Assembly: GCA_030248195.1 (NCBI GenBank)
Contig: JASAND010019944.1
Span: 1-64,000, forward strand
DNA length: 64,000 nucleotides
Source of the DNA: Trissonchulus latispiculum
Taxonomy: Eukaryota > Nematoda > Enoplea > Enoplida > Ironidae
Reading direction: 5' to 3'
The position numbers were made by a program, and so were the translations under genes. Numbering within the stretch: the stretch's first letter is position 1; every line of letters begins with the position of its first letter. Below, in pieces: positions 21,565 to 55,055 of the stretch. The notes under the pieces were generated by a model. That model did no database searches. It was not told the origin of the DNA and saw only the letters and a list, made by a program, of their open reading frames with translations.

Positions 21565-22670
21565 CTGTTGACGAATTAATGTCCCTATTCTACTCCACTT
21601 TATTTGCAATTAACGAAGAGTGAATCTCTCAGATTTTTCTTGAAGGATTATTGTGTATTAGCCAGATTCAGGCCACAGTCTTTTGCAGTGCTGCACTATA
21701 TTGCTAAGCATATGTTTTGTTTATGTTTGAGCTAAATTGGATTCTTTATTGCCTGCTTTCTTTTTCAATAACGTTAATAAAAAAGCCTCGGCAGACTGAT
21801 AAAGGTGGATTCATGTGCGATTGAATTACAATTTATTTCACTGGAGCTTGTCATTTCAACAGATAGTCATAGAATCTGCAATCTAATTGACTGTTAACTA
21901 CCAAACCATTTAAACCTGCCTTGACCAGACATTAAGCAGTGGACATAGCATTTCTAACGATGTTTATCCCAGTCTTCCTTAGTTTAATCTCTATGAACTA
22001 CCTATAAATGAAATGAGTCGAATTTAATAACAATTGCCATGTACAACTTACAATCCCAGACGTCAACAATAATGCAATTAAAAATTTTAAATTACTGAGC
22101 CAGTGAGGTTTAAACTATAAGTACTAGAAATAAAACTAAATAAAATAAACAAATCAAATAGTACGAAAGACAGTTAACATGGATCTGGTACTGTGGGCGG
22201 CTTGCCCTAAGAAAATTTTAAGGTTGAGGGGCTTTTTGAAACCTTGAAACCAAACTCTTACCAACGAATTCCACTTGCTAATGTATGGGTGTAAATCTCT
22301 CAAAATGATTGTCAATATATATATATAGCCAATATTCATTATTTTTATCAATTAATTATAACTGTACTCAGGTTATACTCAGGTTAAAGCAATTAAAAAA
22401 TTGAGCATTTTTTCTGCTCTTTCCATTGATATAAAATTGTTGCATGAAAGATGAATTAATTATTCAATTAATTAATAATTAATAATAATAATTAATAATT
22501 ATTCAATTATTAATTATCATTATGAATGCAGTCCGCAATTTTTGCAACAACTACAAAGTTGTGAAATCAGATTTTTAATTGCATCAACCTAATGAAAGCT
22601 ATGATTATGATTACATAGTACATAGTAGTTGTTATCAAATAGTATTTTCGGAATGCCGGAGTCTTTTATT

Positions 22671-22672
<2 letters not shown>
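21565..22672. other. AT-rich intergenic stretch, no gene seen
   Basis: Contains AT-only clusters such as repeated TTAATTAATAAT near 22450-22530 and a short TA run near 22313-22327. No ORF or repeat boundary supported. Confidence 0.4.

Positions 22673-22703
<31 letters not shown>
22673..22703. repeat. (TA)n microsatellite
   Basis: About 15 TA units directly next to the terminus of the GTCGTGCC element, which seems to have inserted into the run; TA-rich sequence resumes on the other side at 23722. Confidence 0.85.
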
Positions 22704-22706
<3 letters not shown>

Positions 22707-23721
22707 GTGCCTACATAATTCCCGAAATTGCCGATTCCTAGAAATGGGCAAGCAATTTTGCTCATTTCTAGAATTCGGCAACAGCCTTGCTGAATTCCAG
22801 AAATCGGCAATATTTTTGCCCATTTCTAGAAGTGAGCAAAACAGTATTGCCGATTTCTAGAAATCGTCAGCGCATATATTCAGTTTGTGGCCAAGCCGAC
22901 GTATATTGGTCACAATTTACGCAAAACCAAGGCGGTTCCTCAATAGGTGTTTTCGGGAGAAAGTTTTGAAGTCCGTTTTTCAATTCAATTCAATTTTCGC
23001 TTTCTGTTAGCTTAGGACAAGCTTGTTTTCAAATCAGCTTTTCGTTAGCTCAGGACAAGCTTACATCTTAAGCTTAAACCTTTAGTTTATATTGAGCTAA
23101 CGAAAAGCTGAGTAGAAAAACGGACCTCTGATTCGTGCTCAGCGCCACAGAGAACCCATATATGTACGTTTTCAGAAAACTCGGTGATAAAATTTTTTTG
23201 ATCCCTTACCAACTTAAATTTTAAAATTAAAAATTTTTAAGTTTAAAATTTTATGCATGTTTGAAATCAGCACGTCAAAAAACCGACACCTACCAAACTC
23301 AAACTCAATCCGTGAAATCTTGCTTCTTCGGAACCCGTTTGTAATTATTATTATTATCATTAGTATTATCCTGAATTTATTTAGCTGAATATGGTTATTT
23401 TCCAGTCGTGCTAACGAAAATTTTAGTTCAGCACATCAAATTCACGTTTACTGCAGATTTCTTAAAGAAGACAAATAAAATTCTGATCAAGATTTGCTTG
23501 CCCATTTCTAGAATTCGGCAAGTTAAACTTTTGCCGGATTCTATAAATCGGCAATGGATTTTGCTCATTTTTAGAAATGGGCAAGACGCTTGCTTATTTT
23601 TAGAAATGAGCAAAAATATTGTTGATTTCTAGAATTTGGCAAGGCTGTTGCCGATTTCTAGAAATGAGCAAAATTGCTGGCTGATTTCTAGAAATCATCA
23701 ATTTCGGAAATTAGGCACGAC
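22704..23721. mobile_element. TIR element with palindromic subterminal repeats
   Basis: The ends are GTCGTGCCTA and TAGGCACGAC. Inside each end is a tandem series of about 22-bp imperfect palindromes of the type GCCGATTTCTAGAAATCGGC (five or so at 22725-22870, six or so at 23499-23700). The centre has an inverted GCTTGTCCTGAGCTAACG motif (about 23005-23110). No transposase ORF. The superfamily is not clear; the target seems to be TA-rich. Confidence 0.75.
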
Positions 23722-23866
23722 ATATACATATATTAATTATATACTCTTGACGATAAAAACAGCCACATGTGTAGCATCTGTTTAGTTAAATTTTTGTCTT
23801 CATAAATTTTGCTTCATATAAAGTATAAGCTCAGCAAATGAGGTTTTCCTTGTACAGAACAGACTT

Positions 23867-24580
23867 TTAATAAAGGTGGTGATTCCTTTTAGAGAAATCA
23901 ATTTTGAACCATGATTACTCAATCGTTACTGGGAATTAAGAAGCCATCTTTTGATCAAAATGAAGCTTAACATTTTCTCTTTTTAATGAATACAATGAAA
24001 CTAATTTTTGAAATTAATACCTCTATACCTCAAATATCTGGGGTCTATTCTTATTTATTTTGAAATCTCTCTTCGTAATTAAGAAATTAGCTAAAATGTA
24101 TGCTGAATCTGGTTTTTGCCTAACATTCCCAACTTAGGCAAGCGATCAGTTCAGCTAGAAAGCAGCAATCGGGGAAATTAAAAATGGGTCCCGGGGTATT
24201 TTTGTTTTAGTAGTTTAATTTTATGGCTTGTAGCTTAAGAAATGATGGATTACTTGATTTCTGCAAAATTGACATGTTTTCGACGCCAACATAACAAAAT
24301 TGGTTATATCTCACGATATCGGAAAGATAGAAGTTACTCCAAAACGCAAAAATGTAGAGTGCAACAAGATCTTTCAAATGAATATAGTCATAGCTATACA
24401 TCTACTGGTTAACTGTCGGCATTCGGCAAAAACTGCCCTCAACGGAAACTTATTATTTTTGAACCGGAATTGCGGGGTGTTAGAATACTAAAAGAAATTA
24501 TTTTGGAAAGTTACGTCAAATTTTGTCTTGATTTTGGCCGTCAATCAACAGTACACTCCCAAAAGGAATCGCCAACTTAA
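23867..24580. mobile_element. TTAA-flanked MITE, third copy, 37 bp from the FASN stop
   Basis: The left end is TTAATAAAGGTGGTGATTCC (slightly altered) and the right end GGAATCGCCAACTTAA. The interior matches the copies at 45534-46497 and 47677-48603 but is shorter (714 bp). It lies just downstream of the FASN stop codon on the minus strand. Confidence 0.75.
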
Positions 24581-24616
24581 CTCACAAATCCTTAAGCATA
24601 TCACTGAATAAACTAT

Positions 24617-45533
<20,917 letters not shown>

Positions 45534-46497
45534 TAAGGTGGTGATTCCCTTTGGTCACATAAAGTTTGCACCATTATAACTCATTCATTACTTGGAGTTA
45601 AGAAGCCATTTTTATATCAAAATGTAGCTTGAGATTTACTCTTTTTAATGAGTACAATGAATCTAAGTTTGGCTTTCCAAAATGTTTTTCCTGTATTTTA
45701 GAAGAAGTATAATTTTTCAGATTTTTTGCAGGCTGAAGTAGATTTTTTCGCAGGACATCGGTTAGAGCATTCGATACCTCTACCCTTTTTTAGTTATTGT
45801 GATATCGCTCTTCGTTATGGAGAAATAAACTGAAATGTCTGCGCAACCTGGATTTTGCCTACTTTTCACTACTTTGGCAAGACACTACTTCAGTTAGAAA
45901 GCAGCTATCGGGGCAACTAAAAAAGGGTCCCGGGGTATTTTTGTGTAGACACATCTGCTAAGTGGCAATTCTAACTTGCATACTAAATTCTGCACAATGC
46001 TGGAAAAATTTGGTCGTGTTTTTGCAAAAACGACATTTTTTGTGATAGCAGCCTAAGGGATAGCAATTGTACTATGGTCATGCTCCGATAATTGCTCTGT
46101 GAGACCTTTAAATTGACACTTTTGTTAAATTTTACGGCTTTCGTAGCTCAGAAGTAGTGGATTATTTGATTTCTGCAGAAAGGACAAGTTTTTGACGCCA
46201 AAATAAGAAAATTGGCTATATCTCACGATGGGGAAAAGCTAGAAATTTCCTTCCAAAAGCAAAATTGTAGAGTTTAACGAGTTCTTTCGAATGGATATAG
46301 TCATAGCCATGCAGCTGCTGCAAACTTTCAGAAATTGGCAAAAACCGCCCCTGACGCAAAATGTTGAATTTTTGAAGCGCGATTGCGCAGAGGGTGTTAG
46401 AACGCTAAAACAACCTATTTTGGAAAGTTTCGTTGAATTTCATCCTGGTTTACGCCGTTAATCAACAATATGTGCCCAAAAGGAATCACCACCTTAA
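45534..46497 (+). mobile_element. TTAA-flanked MITE, complete copy
   Basis: The ends are TTAAGGTGGTGATTCC and GGAATCACCACCTTAA, with TTAA on both sides; 964 bp. Same orientation as 1-501, opposite to 47677-48603. No transposase ORF. Confidence 0.92.
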
Positions 46498-47676
46498 GAT
46501 AATACGCTACAAGAGCTTTAAAGAGAATGTTCGACGTATAAAATATAAAATTAGTGCACACCTAGCACAACTGATATCTGCTAGTTATTAGTGTTTTAAA
46601 TTTAAGCCATAGAGAAAACCATAAGCATCTTGCAAATCTCACACTTGGAATAATCCATTTTGGATAAATACATACACTGGGAGTGGATCAGTTATTCAAT
46701 TCATGGAATTCTCACCCAAAATGGGCAAGATTGGAAATCAAGTGGAATTTGGTGTGCTTGGTATTGCAATATCTTGTGTTGGAATGGAAAACGAGCTAAG
46801 TCTTTTAGCTATGTTGTGACTAGTTTTCGAGATGTAACAACTATTAAATTAGATCAATTAAATTAAATTAAATTAATCTATTAAAACCAATTAAAAACAG
46901 CAAAAGGAATGTACATGAGTAAACGCCACTAGGCAGGCCAGATGTTAGTTCGGTTTTGACACCAGGCTTGGGGGGTGAAAAAGAGCCCCTGGGTCTTTTG
47001 TCAACTTAAGTATGAAATTTAGTTAGAAATTCTTTTGCTTAAAGAGGAATAAATGACTGCTGGAATATTGGATAAAACTACGCAGCACATTAGGCTGATC
47101 AGATTGGGAGAATGTACCATCTGCACTATTCGGCCACAAACATGAAATTTTGGATCCTAAGGATCCCTTAACAAAATTAATCAATTTTGACTTTAAGATA
47201 TTACCGCGACTATTCAAATTTTTCTGGTGGCTGTCGGCTCCAGTGTTTTAAGTCAAAAGTGTTTGGTGCTGACGTCCAGAATCCACCCCTCCCTCCCATT
47301 GATTTCTTTGTGATTCCGAGATTTGCAAGGATTGGCCGTCTTGGAGGGGAAACCCTTCTTAGTGGAGCCAATGGGTGAGCACGAATGCACAGCTAGCAGC
47401 GTGTCCACTTCTGCTGCGGCAGTAGCCTTGATGACGCCTCGGATAATTGCAGAAAGCAATTATTCAGTGCCGGATTTTTCTCCCGTCTCCTATTTTAAAC
47501 AATAAAGTTGGATCCGGCACTACCCCTGCAGGCGAAAGCGACTGGGGTGTGGCACGTAGCGAAAAAAAAATTTTGGCGCACTGATTTATAATAATAGCGG
47601 TAGATCAAAAGCCACTAATTCTATTGCTTTTATACACTACACCAACCAGTGCAAGTATATACACATAGCTATGCTC
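46498..47676. other. Unassigned stretch between two TTAA elements
   Basis: A 47180-47520 segment is more GC-rich than its surroundings, with open frames on both strands (47253-47459 minus, 68 codons), but I recognise no protein. It could be an exon remnant or a processed pseudogene. The rest is AT-rich. Confidence 0.35.
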
Positions 47677-48603
47677 TTAAGGTGGTGATTCCTTTTGGGC
47701 ACATATTGTTATTTGGCGGCGTAAATCAAGATGAAATTTGATGAAACTTTCCGAAATAAGTCCTTTTAGCGTTCTAACACCCTCTGCGCAAACCCGATTC
47801 AAAAATTCGAGATTTCCTGTCAGAGTGGTTTTTCCCAATTTCTGAACGTTCGGCAGCTGCTATACAGTTATGATTATATTCATTCGAAAGCTCTCATCGA
47901 GCTTCACATTTTTGCTTTTTAAAGCAAGTTTCTAGCTTTTCTCTATCGTGAGATATAACCGATTTTCTTGTTTTGGCGTCGAAAACTTGTCATTTTTGCA
48001 GAAATCAATTCCAACTTTCTGAACTACCAAGCTGTAAAATCAACAAGGGCGTTCGATCTGAAGGTCTCACAGGGACAAATTTCCGACGCATGATCGTCTT
48101 CCAACTCTTCCTGTAGGCTGCTATCATAAAATTAGTTTTTGCAAAAACACGACCAATTTTTTTCCAAAGGTTGTGGAGCATTCACCATGCAATCTGGAGG
48201 GCTGCTACTGAACAAATTGTTCTGCACAAATTACCCAGGGACGATTTTTTAGTTGCCCCGATAGCTGCTTTTTAGCTAAAGTATCGCTTGACAATTTGGA
48301 AAAGTAGGCAAAATACAGGTTACGCACACATTCAGCATTTTTCTCCATAGCGAGGAGCGATTTCACAATATAATCGTCCCCAGCTTTTGATGGAGGTTGG
48401 ATATTCCTTCTCGCGAAAAATTTATTGATCTGCAAAAATTCTGGAAAATTTACTTCTTCTAAAATGCGTTAAAACTTTTTAGAAAAGCAACATTAGTTTC
48501 GTGGCATGCATTAAAAAGAAAATTCAAGCTACTTTTATTTTGGCTTCTTAACTCCAAGTATATAGTTTGTGCAAACTATGACCAAACGGAATCACCACCT
48601 TAA
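47677..48603 (-). mobile_element. TTAA-flanked MITE, complete inverted copy
   Basis: 927 bp with TTAA plus GGTGGTGATTCC ends, reverse orientation to the copy at 45534. The interior CAAAAACACGACCAA matches the reverse complement of the first copy. Confidence 0.92.
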
Positions 48604-48806
48604 ATGATATGAGTTGGTTGGGATTACTTTAGGAATAAAAACTGCGGGTAAATGTAATTGTGTAAATCGGGTATTCGTTTCCGTATACGAAGGGTGTCCG
48701 TGTACGAAGGGGACATTTGCTTTTCAAATGCAGATAAGTAGCAAAAATCAAAAAATTATGTTAATTTTTGCATTTATTTCTGCATAAAAACCAAATACAT
48801 AGCTGC

Positions 48807-50147
48807 TAGGCATGGTCGCGGGTAGTCGGGTACCCGACGGGTACCCGGGTACCCGAAAATTTTCGGGTACCCGGGTTCTGCTTCGGGTACCCGATAGCCA
48901 GTTAAAACCGAAAAAAACCGAAAAAAACCGGATTAATAATCTGGATCGAGCAGAGAGAAAATTTTTGGCTCAGAAAATTTTTAACCACCCAAAATGTTTG
49001 GCTAAGAAAATTTTTAAAAACCCAATATTTTTTCAGTTTATGATAAAATTTAATACTATAAAAACATACTACAACAAAAAAACGAAGTAATGGGAAGAGG
49101 AATTAGTCCTGGTATTTTTCAAACATTTTATAATTTTCTATGTTTACATTTGTTTTTAAAATATTAAATTTACCATGCTCTAATAATTTTTCTTTCTTTA
49201 AATTCCTGTTGGAGCAAGCAATATGCGGATGTCGATGAATTAATTAAAACCTATAATTCACAAGATATAAACAACCCTGTTCGCATCAAATTAGTGACTT
49301 TTGTCACTGTTCAGCGTTGTTAGATGGTTACCATTAGATGGTGTCAATAGTGACTAATATGATCTTGAAAGTTTAGTGATTCTATTTAATGCCACATCGT
49401 CAATTCCAAAGTAGAAAAACTTCCTTCACTAATGCTCAACGCTCATTAGCTTTCAATTTTTTGTCATCTTTAGCTGTTTGTAAACTGAATTCGGAACTCA
49501 GAAAACGCTCCCAGATTGTTTGAACATTCATTTAACCAAATGTTGAGCATACGAGCTTTTGGATGATTCTTTGGTATGCGCAAGCCTTTAGTGACTGAAA
49601 AAGTTTATCCAAGTTGAGGGGATGGTACTTTGACTTTTTTCTGATACAGTGGGATCGTAATCACAATAAATGAATCTATTTCAAGTGATATTTAATAAAT
49701 GTCGTCTAAACGTTTAATAAAAATTTTGAAGGACTTTCACCTCTCATCAGTTTTTCGTAAAGTTACTCCAAAAGCAAAAGGACAGCGAGAGCAAAAGGAA
49801 ATTGGAAAGAAGCAATTGTTTTCAAGTAAAAATTATAAAATTAATCTCAATGGAAAATGTAAGCACTAATTCTCAACACAAGTCAATTTATTTCTTTAAT
49901 AAAATTCCAAATGCCTCTTCCTGGCACTAAGTGAGCTTAAAATTTTGTATTTGTTGTCAGTAAAGTGTAGTGTCCGATCACAAAAAAATTAGTTTTTTAT
50001 TAAAGATATTTTATTTTTACATGGTTTCATTAAGAAATTAGGATAAGGAAACGAAAAGATACTACGTAAAACTTAGTACTTCGTGCAGGTTTTGCTTGCT
50101 TGCTGCCTTTTGTGCTGTTCCTATTTCCAGAGACAAGCAATTGAAGT
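48807..50147. mobile_element. hAT-like element with GGTACCC words, copy 2 (truncated)
   Basis: Starts TAGGCATGGTCGCGGGTAG with a longer GGGTACCC array (48825-48893). It follows copy 1 at 2709 up to about its position 5215 and lacks the solo LTR. It breaks off at about 50147, where unrelated sequence begins; the right end is missing. Confidence 0.85.
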
Positions 50148-50801
50148 GGTCGTCCTCTATGTGGTCGTCGCATTCAATGAAATTCTGGGTCAGGATTGGC
50201 TTGCAAGAATAGCACACCAAGGCTTGATCAGATTCATCAAAGTTGCTTACACCAGTTCTCACAAGGTAGCATTGTAGAGTTGCGTATATTGTTCTTCTTT
50301 TTCCGGCTACGCCTCAGCGTTGCCGGCTATTATACAGTATTCTCTGTGACCGACTTTCTGCTCCTCATCTAAAATTTTAGTTGTGAAAATGTTCCTATGT
50401 GATAAGCATGTGAGGGGATTTCGGAAGCTGGTTTTAACAGGTCGTTGCTCTAAGCTTTTTATTCCGTCTGGAGACGGAATCATTAATACGGAAATTTGTG
50501 GAGGTATTGTGTTCATGGCAGATTTTCATTTTGTAGTCCTATGTTTAGCATAGGGCCTGGCTTAGGCGTATTTTTTGTTAAGCTGAATATGCAAATGAGA
50601 TCGGCATGTAATTATTGAAGATGGCAAGGATATGCAAATTAAGTTGTTTGGGAATAAAACTTTGGTTTGCTTAATTTATCTGTGTGGCTGTGTTTCCAGT
50701 TGCCGTTGTTTTGTTGTCCGGGGAGACTATGCGTTAATTGGAGCTGTCGAATCATATTTGGTGAGTTGAAGATTTAACTTATTTCGCATCATTGCTAGCA
50801 A
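50148..50801. other. Unassigned stretch before the protease-like fragment
   Basis: Short open frames occur, for example from the ATG at about 50390, that could belong to the same degraded element as 50802-51530. A TCCGTCTGGAGACGGA hairpin lies at 50463-50478. Confidence 0.35.
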
Positions 50802-51530
50802 GTGGTAATGCTGTGGTGCCTTAACAGTTGTCTGTATCAGACTCAACACTATTCATGCGGGATAGACGCCTTCTATGATTTGTTTAACTTTGGACTAAAG
50901 GGTGACTGTAACTGGTTGAAAGATTTAGAGTTACGCAGAACTTTATTTTCGTCGCCCCAAAATAGAAGGAGCATAACAGAGAGGTCAGAATTAGGTTCGG
51001 AAAGAAATAAATTATGGGATGCTGTTTGCAGGACGTGCAGTAGCTTCTTGTCTCAAGGAACAATTAGAGCCGAAATTGTGGAAATTTTTGAAAAAACTAG
51101 TTACCGGTGATAGTTTTGCTACACTTTCGGTTAGAAGACAATGTGTGGAGTGCAAAATAGAAAAACTGTTTACTTTAAATTGTCTCTTGTTTTTGTCAGC
51201 TTATTTTTGCTTGCAAACACTCGAGATTCAGTCCTCTTTGACTTTGTTCATTGAGAATCGAATTACTCATAGCTACAGAGAATGTGAACAATGTGCTTCA
51301 GTAGTATAGCAACTAAATTGTCCTTTCCTGTTTGCAGTAGTTATAGGTGCTGTTTCATACAGTAATTTAAAAATTAATCGGCGCCTTGTACTCGGTGGAC
51401 ATAACTATTCATTGAATGGGCTGATATTAAGTACCGGGGATCATTTCGTTCCCGTCATAATCGCTGGCAATGGAAACTTGATTAAGTTGGATGACTTAAT
51501 ACAGGAACGCCACAAATATTTAAGGAATTA
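50802..51530 (+). pseudogene. Possible ubiquitin-protease-like domain fragment
   Basis: Three successive plus-strand frames look like one protein. The first has LYQTQHYSCGIDAFYDLFNF, a Cys-box-like segment. The second has RRQCVECKIEK and RECEQC, a possible zinc ribbon. The third, from about 51341, has NYSLNGLILSTGDHFVPVII, resembling the His-box end of ubiquitin-specific proteases. Cysteine proteases of OTU, Ulp1 or USP type are known passengers of several DNA transposons and Helitrons. The match is by eye and weak; frameshifts show decay. It precedes the Helitron on the same strand, so it may be its 5' part or a separate element. Confidence 0.4.
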
Positions 51531-51585
51531 AGTAGAGCGGGAAACTATATTGTCGTAGATTCTAGTGATTGTGTGCACATATTAA

Positions 51586-51770
51586 GAGAAGGGGGGGAAA
51601 AAAAAGGAGGGTGAGGACGGAAGAGAAAAGAGAAAGGGGGGGAAAGGAAAGGAAAGGGAGAGGCACACGGGGGGAGGGCCGGGGGGGAAAGAAAACGAAA
51701 AACAGGAGGAAAAAAACGAGCCGGCCCAAGGACACACGGTGTACATACGGAGCCCCGCGACAAAAAAAAA
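51586..51770 (+). repeat. Purine-rich low-complexity tract
   Basis: G/A-only runs (GGGGGGGAAA and similar). Long ORFs on both strands here are by-products of composition. Confidence 0.8.
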
Positions 51771-51805
51771 ATCGACTATCAATTTGAAAGTATTTTAACG
51801 CTGTC

Positions 51806-52060
51806 ATGGCTAAAGTCAACTTTGAACCATTACCGCAAGCTGAAATGAGAAAGTCACTAGAAAGCAAATTCCAAATATTTAAAAAAGATTGGGAAAATTT
51901 CAAATTGTCTATGCGCGAGAGGCTATGTTATACATGCCACATACGTAATATGCTAATGCTTGAAAATGCCGCAAAGTTCGAGGCATGCACGAAATGCATG
52001 AAAATGAACATTAAATTTACTGCGCACGTTGTCGAAGACAAAAGCAACGCAATGCAATAG
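51806..52060 (+). pseudogene. Helitron N-terminal zinc-finger fragment
   Basis: 84 codons with CYTCHIRNMLM and, 17 residues on, CTKCMKMN. The spacing of the CxxC pairs and the position before Rep fit the N-terminal finger of animal Helitrons. Downstream, in another frame, an MDPG-like segment follows (near 52085), as in that family. Confidence 0.6.
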
Positions 52061-53216
52061 ATTCGGCAACAGTAAACAATTTGGATCCAGGAAAAGTACC
52101 AAAGCAACTGAAAAAATTTGACGAATATTGAGACAAGTTGGCCCCAAAAGGGGCAATATTCCTTAGCAGACCTGTAAGAAAACCTGTAGGTAATGCTCAA
52201 AAAGTTTCAATCAATATAGAACATATTTCTAATTCTATGCAAATGCCAAGCAGCAAACAATACTATCCAGCTTTTACTGTTTGTCTTCGGCATTCCATGG
52301 TTAGCCGTCAGTTGATCAGAAAAGTTCAGCTACTGCTATCGTATCGGCAGTCGAAGACAGTTTATCACTTTAGTTTACGTCAAGCTGCATTAAAACACTT
52401 TGATACTTAGTAGTATTGTTTCGATTAGTACTACTGTACTAATATACGATTTTCTATTCGTAAGGAACAGACCAATCAGACAAACCAATCAGACCAAACA
52501 GCTTCAGTTCAGAAGTAAATTCAACTCTACAAGGTATATTTTCATAAAAGACTAACTTTAGCTTTTCACTGAAATAAAAGAACGAACGAAACAAAGAAGT
52601 TCCTATTCAAGAAAAATTTGTCGGTTGAGCACAGAAAAACTGAGTTCTCGACTTTTGGTGTGATTCGAAGCATAAAAGAAGAGATCAAGAACTGAAATTT
52701 TAGAAATCCTTAGTGTGCCTATGTGCAGCTCCCAAGCTGCACTTACGCACCCAAAAACATGCAACCACGTGGATTGCTGACAGTTGAATGACAACTGCGA
52801 AATGACTGTGAATTCTGCCACTTATATAGCTTCTAACCTAATTTGCATAAACGAACTTCCGCAAAAAAGTTTCCTATACTAGCCCTGTGTTGAAGATAGG
52901 GCTTCGATGGGTTGCAAAGGAGAAAACACACGTTAAACCTAGGGAAATTCCATTTTATACATTCCTGCTCCAGCAGGAATAAGCAGGAATAAAAAGATTA
53001 ATTGCTTTAATTCATTTATTCCTGAGTATAGTAATTTTACCTGGAGGACAGTTTAGCGAGAAGGGACAAATTATAAATTGTCCTGTGGATATTGAAAATT
53101 TTGTAAAAGCGCATTTTTCAATAATTTCTTCAACGAATAGTATATTGCTTGTGCAATCATCTGGCAGTAGGTATGTACTGACTTCAGCAAACCTAGTTCG
53201 AATACGAATCATTATT

Positions 53217-54221
53217 GGGTTGCCGCTTTTTCACAAAAAGGCAACCCTTTGTGTTGAGTATGTCCGTTATTTATTTATTTATTTCTTGCCGAATGTGTCC
53301 CCCCTCTAACTTTTGATTGGCTGGACCGATCCGGCTGAAATTTACAGGGGGACTTGGGGGTAACCTAAAGTGCTCCCGGAAGCGCGGGCAGTTCGGTACT
53401 TCCCGGATTCCGGGAATGGCGAATCCCGGAATTTTTTAAAATGGTAAGGGGGGACCAAGGGAAACGTAAAAATTTTTTGTCTCCGATTTTGCTTAAAAGT
53501 TGGTCATAGGGTAAGTCGATGGCGCTGATTTCGAAAATGAAATCGAAATTTCCGGAAAATTTACGGATTTCGAGATATTGGACCCGGAAAATTCCGGATT
53601 TTGACAAATTTTTCTAAAAGTGGTCGATGTGGTACTCAATTGAAAGAGCTCGTCAAGCTGAACAACTTTCCTTCTTGAGACATTTTCCGGAAATGCGTCT
53701 AGCGAAAGTTATGGCCGAAAAACTGAAAGTCCGGGAATTTACGAAAACCCGGATTTTGAACGGAAAAATTTTTTGTCTCCGATTTTACTTAAAAGTTGGG
53801 CATAAGGTAATTCAACCACGCTGATTTCGAAACTAAAATCGAAATTTCCGGAAAATTTACGGATTTCGAGATATTGGACCCGGAAAATTCCGGATTTTGA
53901 AAAAGCTTTCTAAAACTGGTCGATATGGTACTCAATTGAAAGAGCTCGTCAAGCTGAACAACTTTCCTTCTTGAGACATTTTCCGGAAATGCTTCTAGCG
54001 AAAGTTATGGCCGAAAAACTGAAAATCCGGGAATTCACGAAAACCCGGATTTTGGGCCAGAAAATTTTTTGTCTCCGATTTCTCTCAAAAGTTGGTCATA
54101 GACTAATTCGATGGCGCTGATTTCGAAACTGAAATAGAGATTTCCGGAAAATTTACGGATTTCATGGCACTGGACTCGGTAAATTTCTTGTTTATAAGAG
54201 GAAAAATGACAGCGGCAACCC
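53217..54221. mobile_element. 1-kb element with internal 297-bp tandem repeats
   Basis: The ends are GGGTTGCCGCTTTTTCAC and GCGGCAACCC. Inside, a unit starting AATTTTTTGTCTCCGATTT recurs at about 53468, 53767 and 54063 (three copies, the last partial). CCGGAAAATT and CCCGGATTTT words are repeated many times. It interrupts the Helitron; ATT occurs on both flanks. Confidence 0.75.
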
Positions 54222-54597
54222 ATTCATGCAAATAAGCTTGTTGCAGCCCTGCAGTTACTTCATCAAAACAATGGGTTCTATGAGAATGCATCCGTCGCAA
54301 ACGCTATTGAGTATTTAGAAAATCAATTAAAAAATAAGCATGAGAATACGGTAGACATAAGGGAGCCCTTAGAAGAGTGCATTTCTATTGACGCCGATGT
54401 AACACCAGAGAACTTGGACGTAGAAGAGATAATAAGAACCGGAAAATTTTTGAAAATCCAAAGCAATGCAACAGCGTATTGTTGTATTGCTACACTGTAT
54501 TGCTCTGGCAGTCTCTTACGATAATAGAGAAGCCACGCGATAATAGTATAAATGTAAAACTGATGGTACGTTTGACGCACAACTAATTATTTCACAT

Positions 54598-54912
54598 ATT
54601 GCTTGTGCAATTATCTGGCAGTAGATATGTACTGACTTCAGCAAACCTATTTCGAATACGAATCATTACTGCAGCCCTGCAGTTACTTCATCAAAACAAT
54701 GGGTTCTATGAGAATGCATCCGTCGCAAACGCTATTGAGTATTTAGAAAATCAATTAAAAAATAAGCATGAGAATACGAAGACATAAGGGAGCCCTTAGA
54801 AGAGTGCATTTCTATTGACGCCGATGTAACACCAGAGAACTTGGACTTGGACTTGGAAGAGATGATAAGAACCGGAAAATTTTTGAAAATCCAAAGCAAT
54901 GCAAGAGCACTA
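54598..54912 (+). repeat. Partial duplication of Helitron segment
   Basis: TTGCTTGTGCAATTATCTGG to GAAAATCCAAAGCAATGCA repeats the sequence at 53147-53210 and 54240-54470 with few changes, but without the 1-kb element. It therefore shows the pre-insertion sequence. Confidence 0.75.
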
Positions 54913-55055
54913 GTATCATTTTTCATGGAAAAATTTGTCGAGGAAAAAACTTTTCGTCATTTGTTTCCTTTAATAAAAAAGGAGGGCTCAATTCGAAAAA
55001 AACTAAAATTTCCAGCTTTGCATATTTTAAGGATAAAATACTTTGCATAAAAAGG

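Noticed and set aside
46660..46866. Plus-strand ORF considered as enoyl reductase N-terminus
   Set aside because: Wrong strand relative to FASN and no conserved block.
51545..51903. Overlapping ORFs on both strands around the purine tract
   Set aside because: Open only because of low-complexity composition; no motif.
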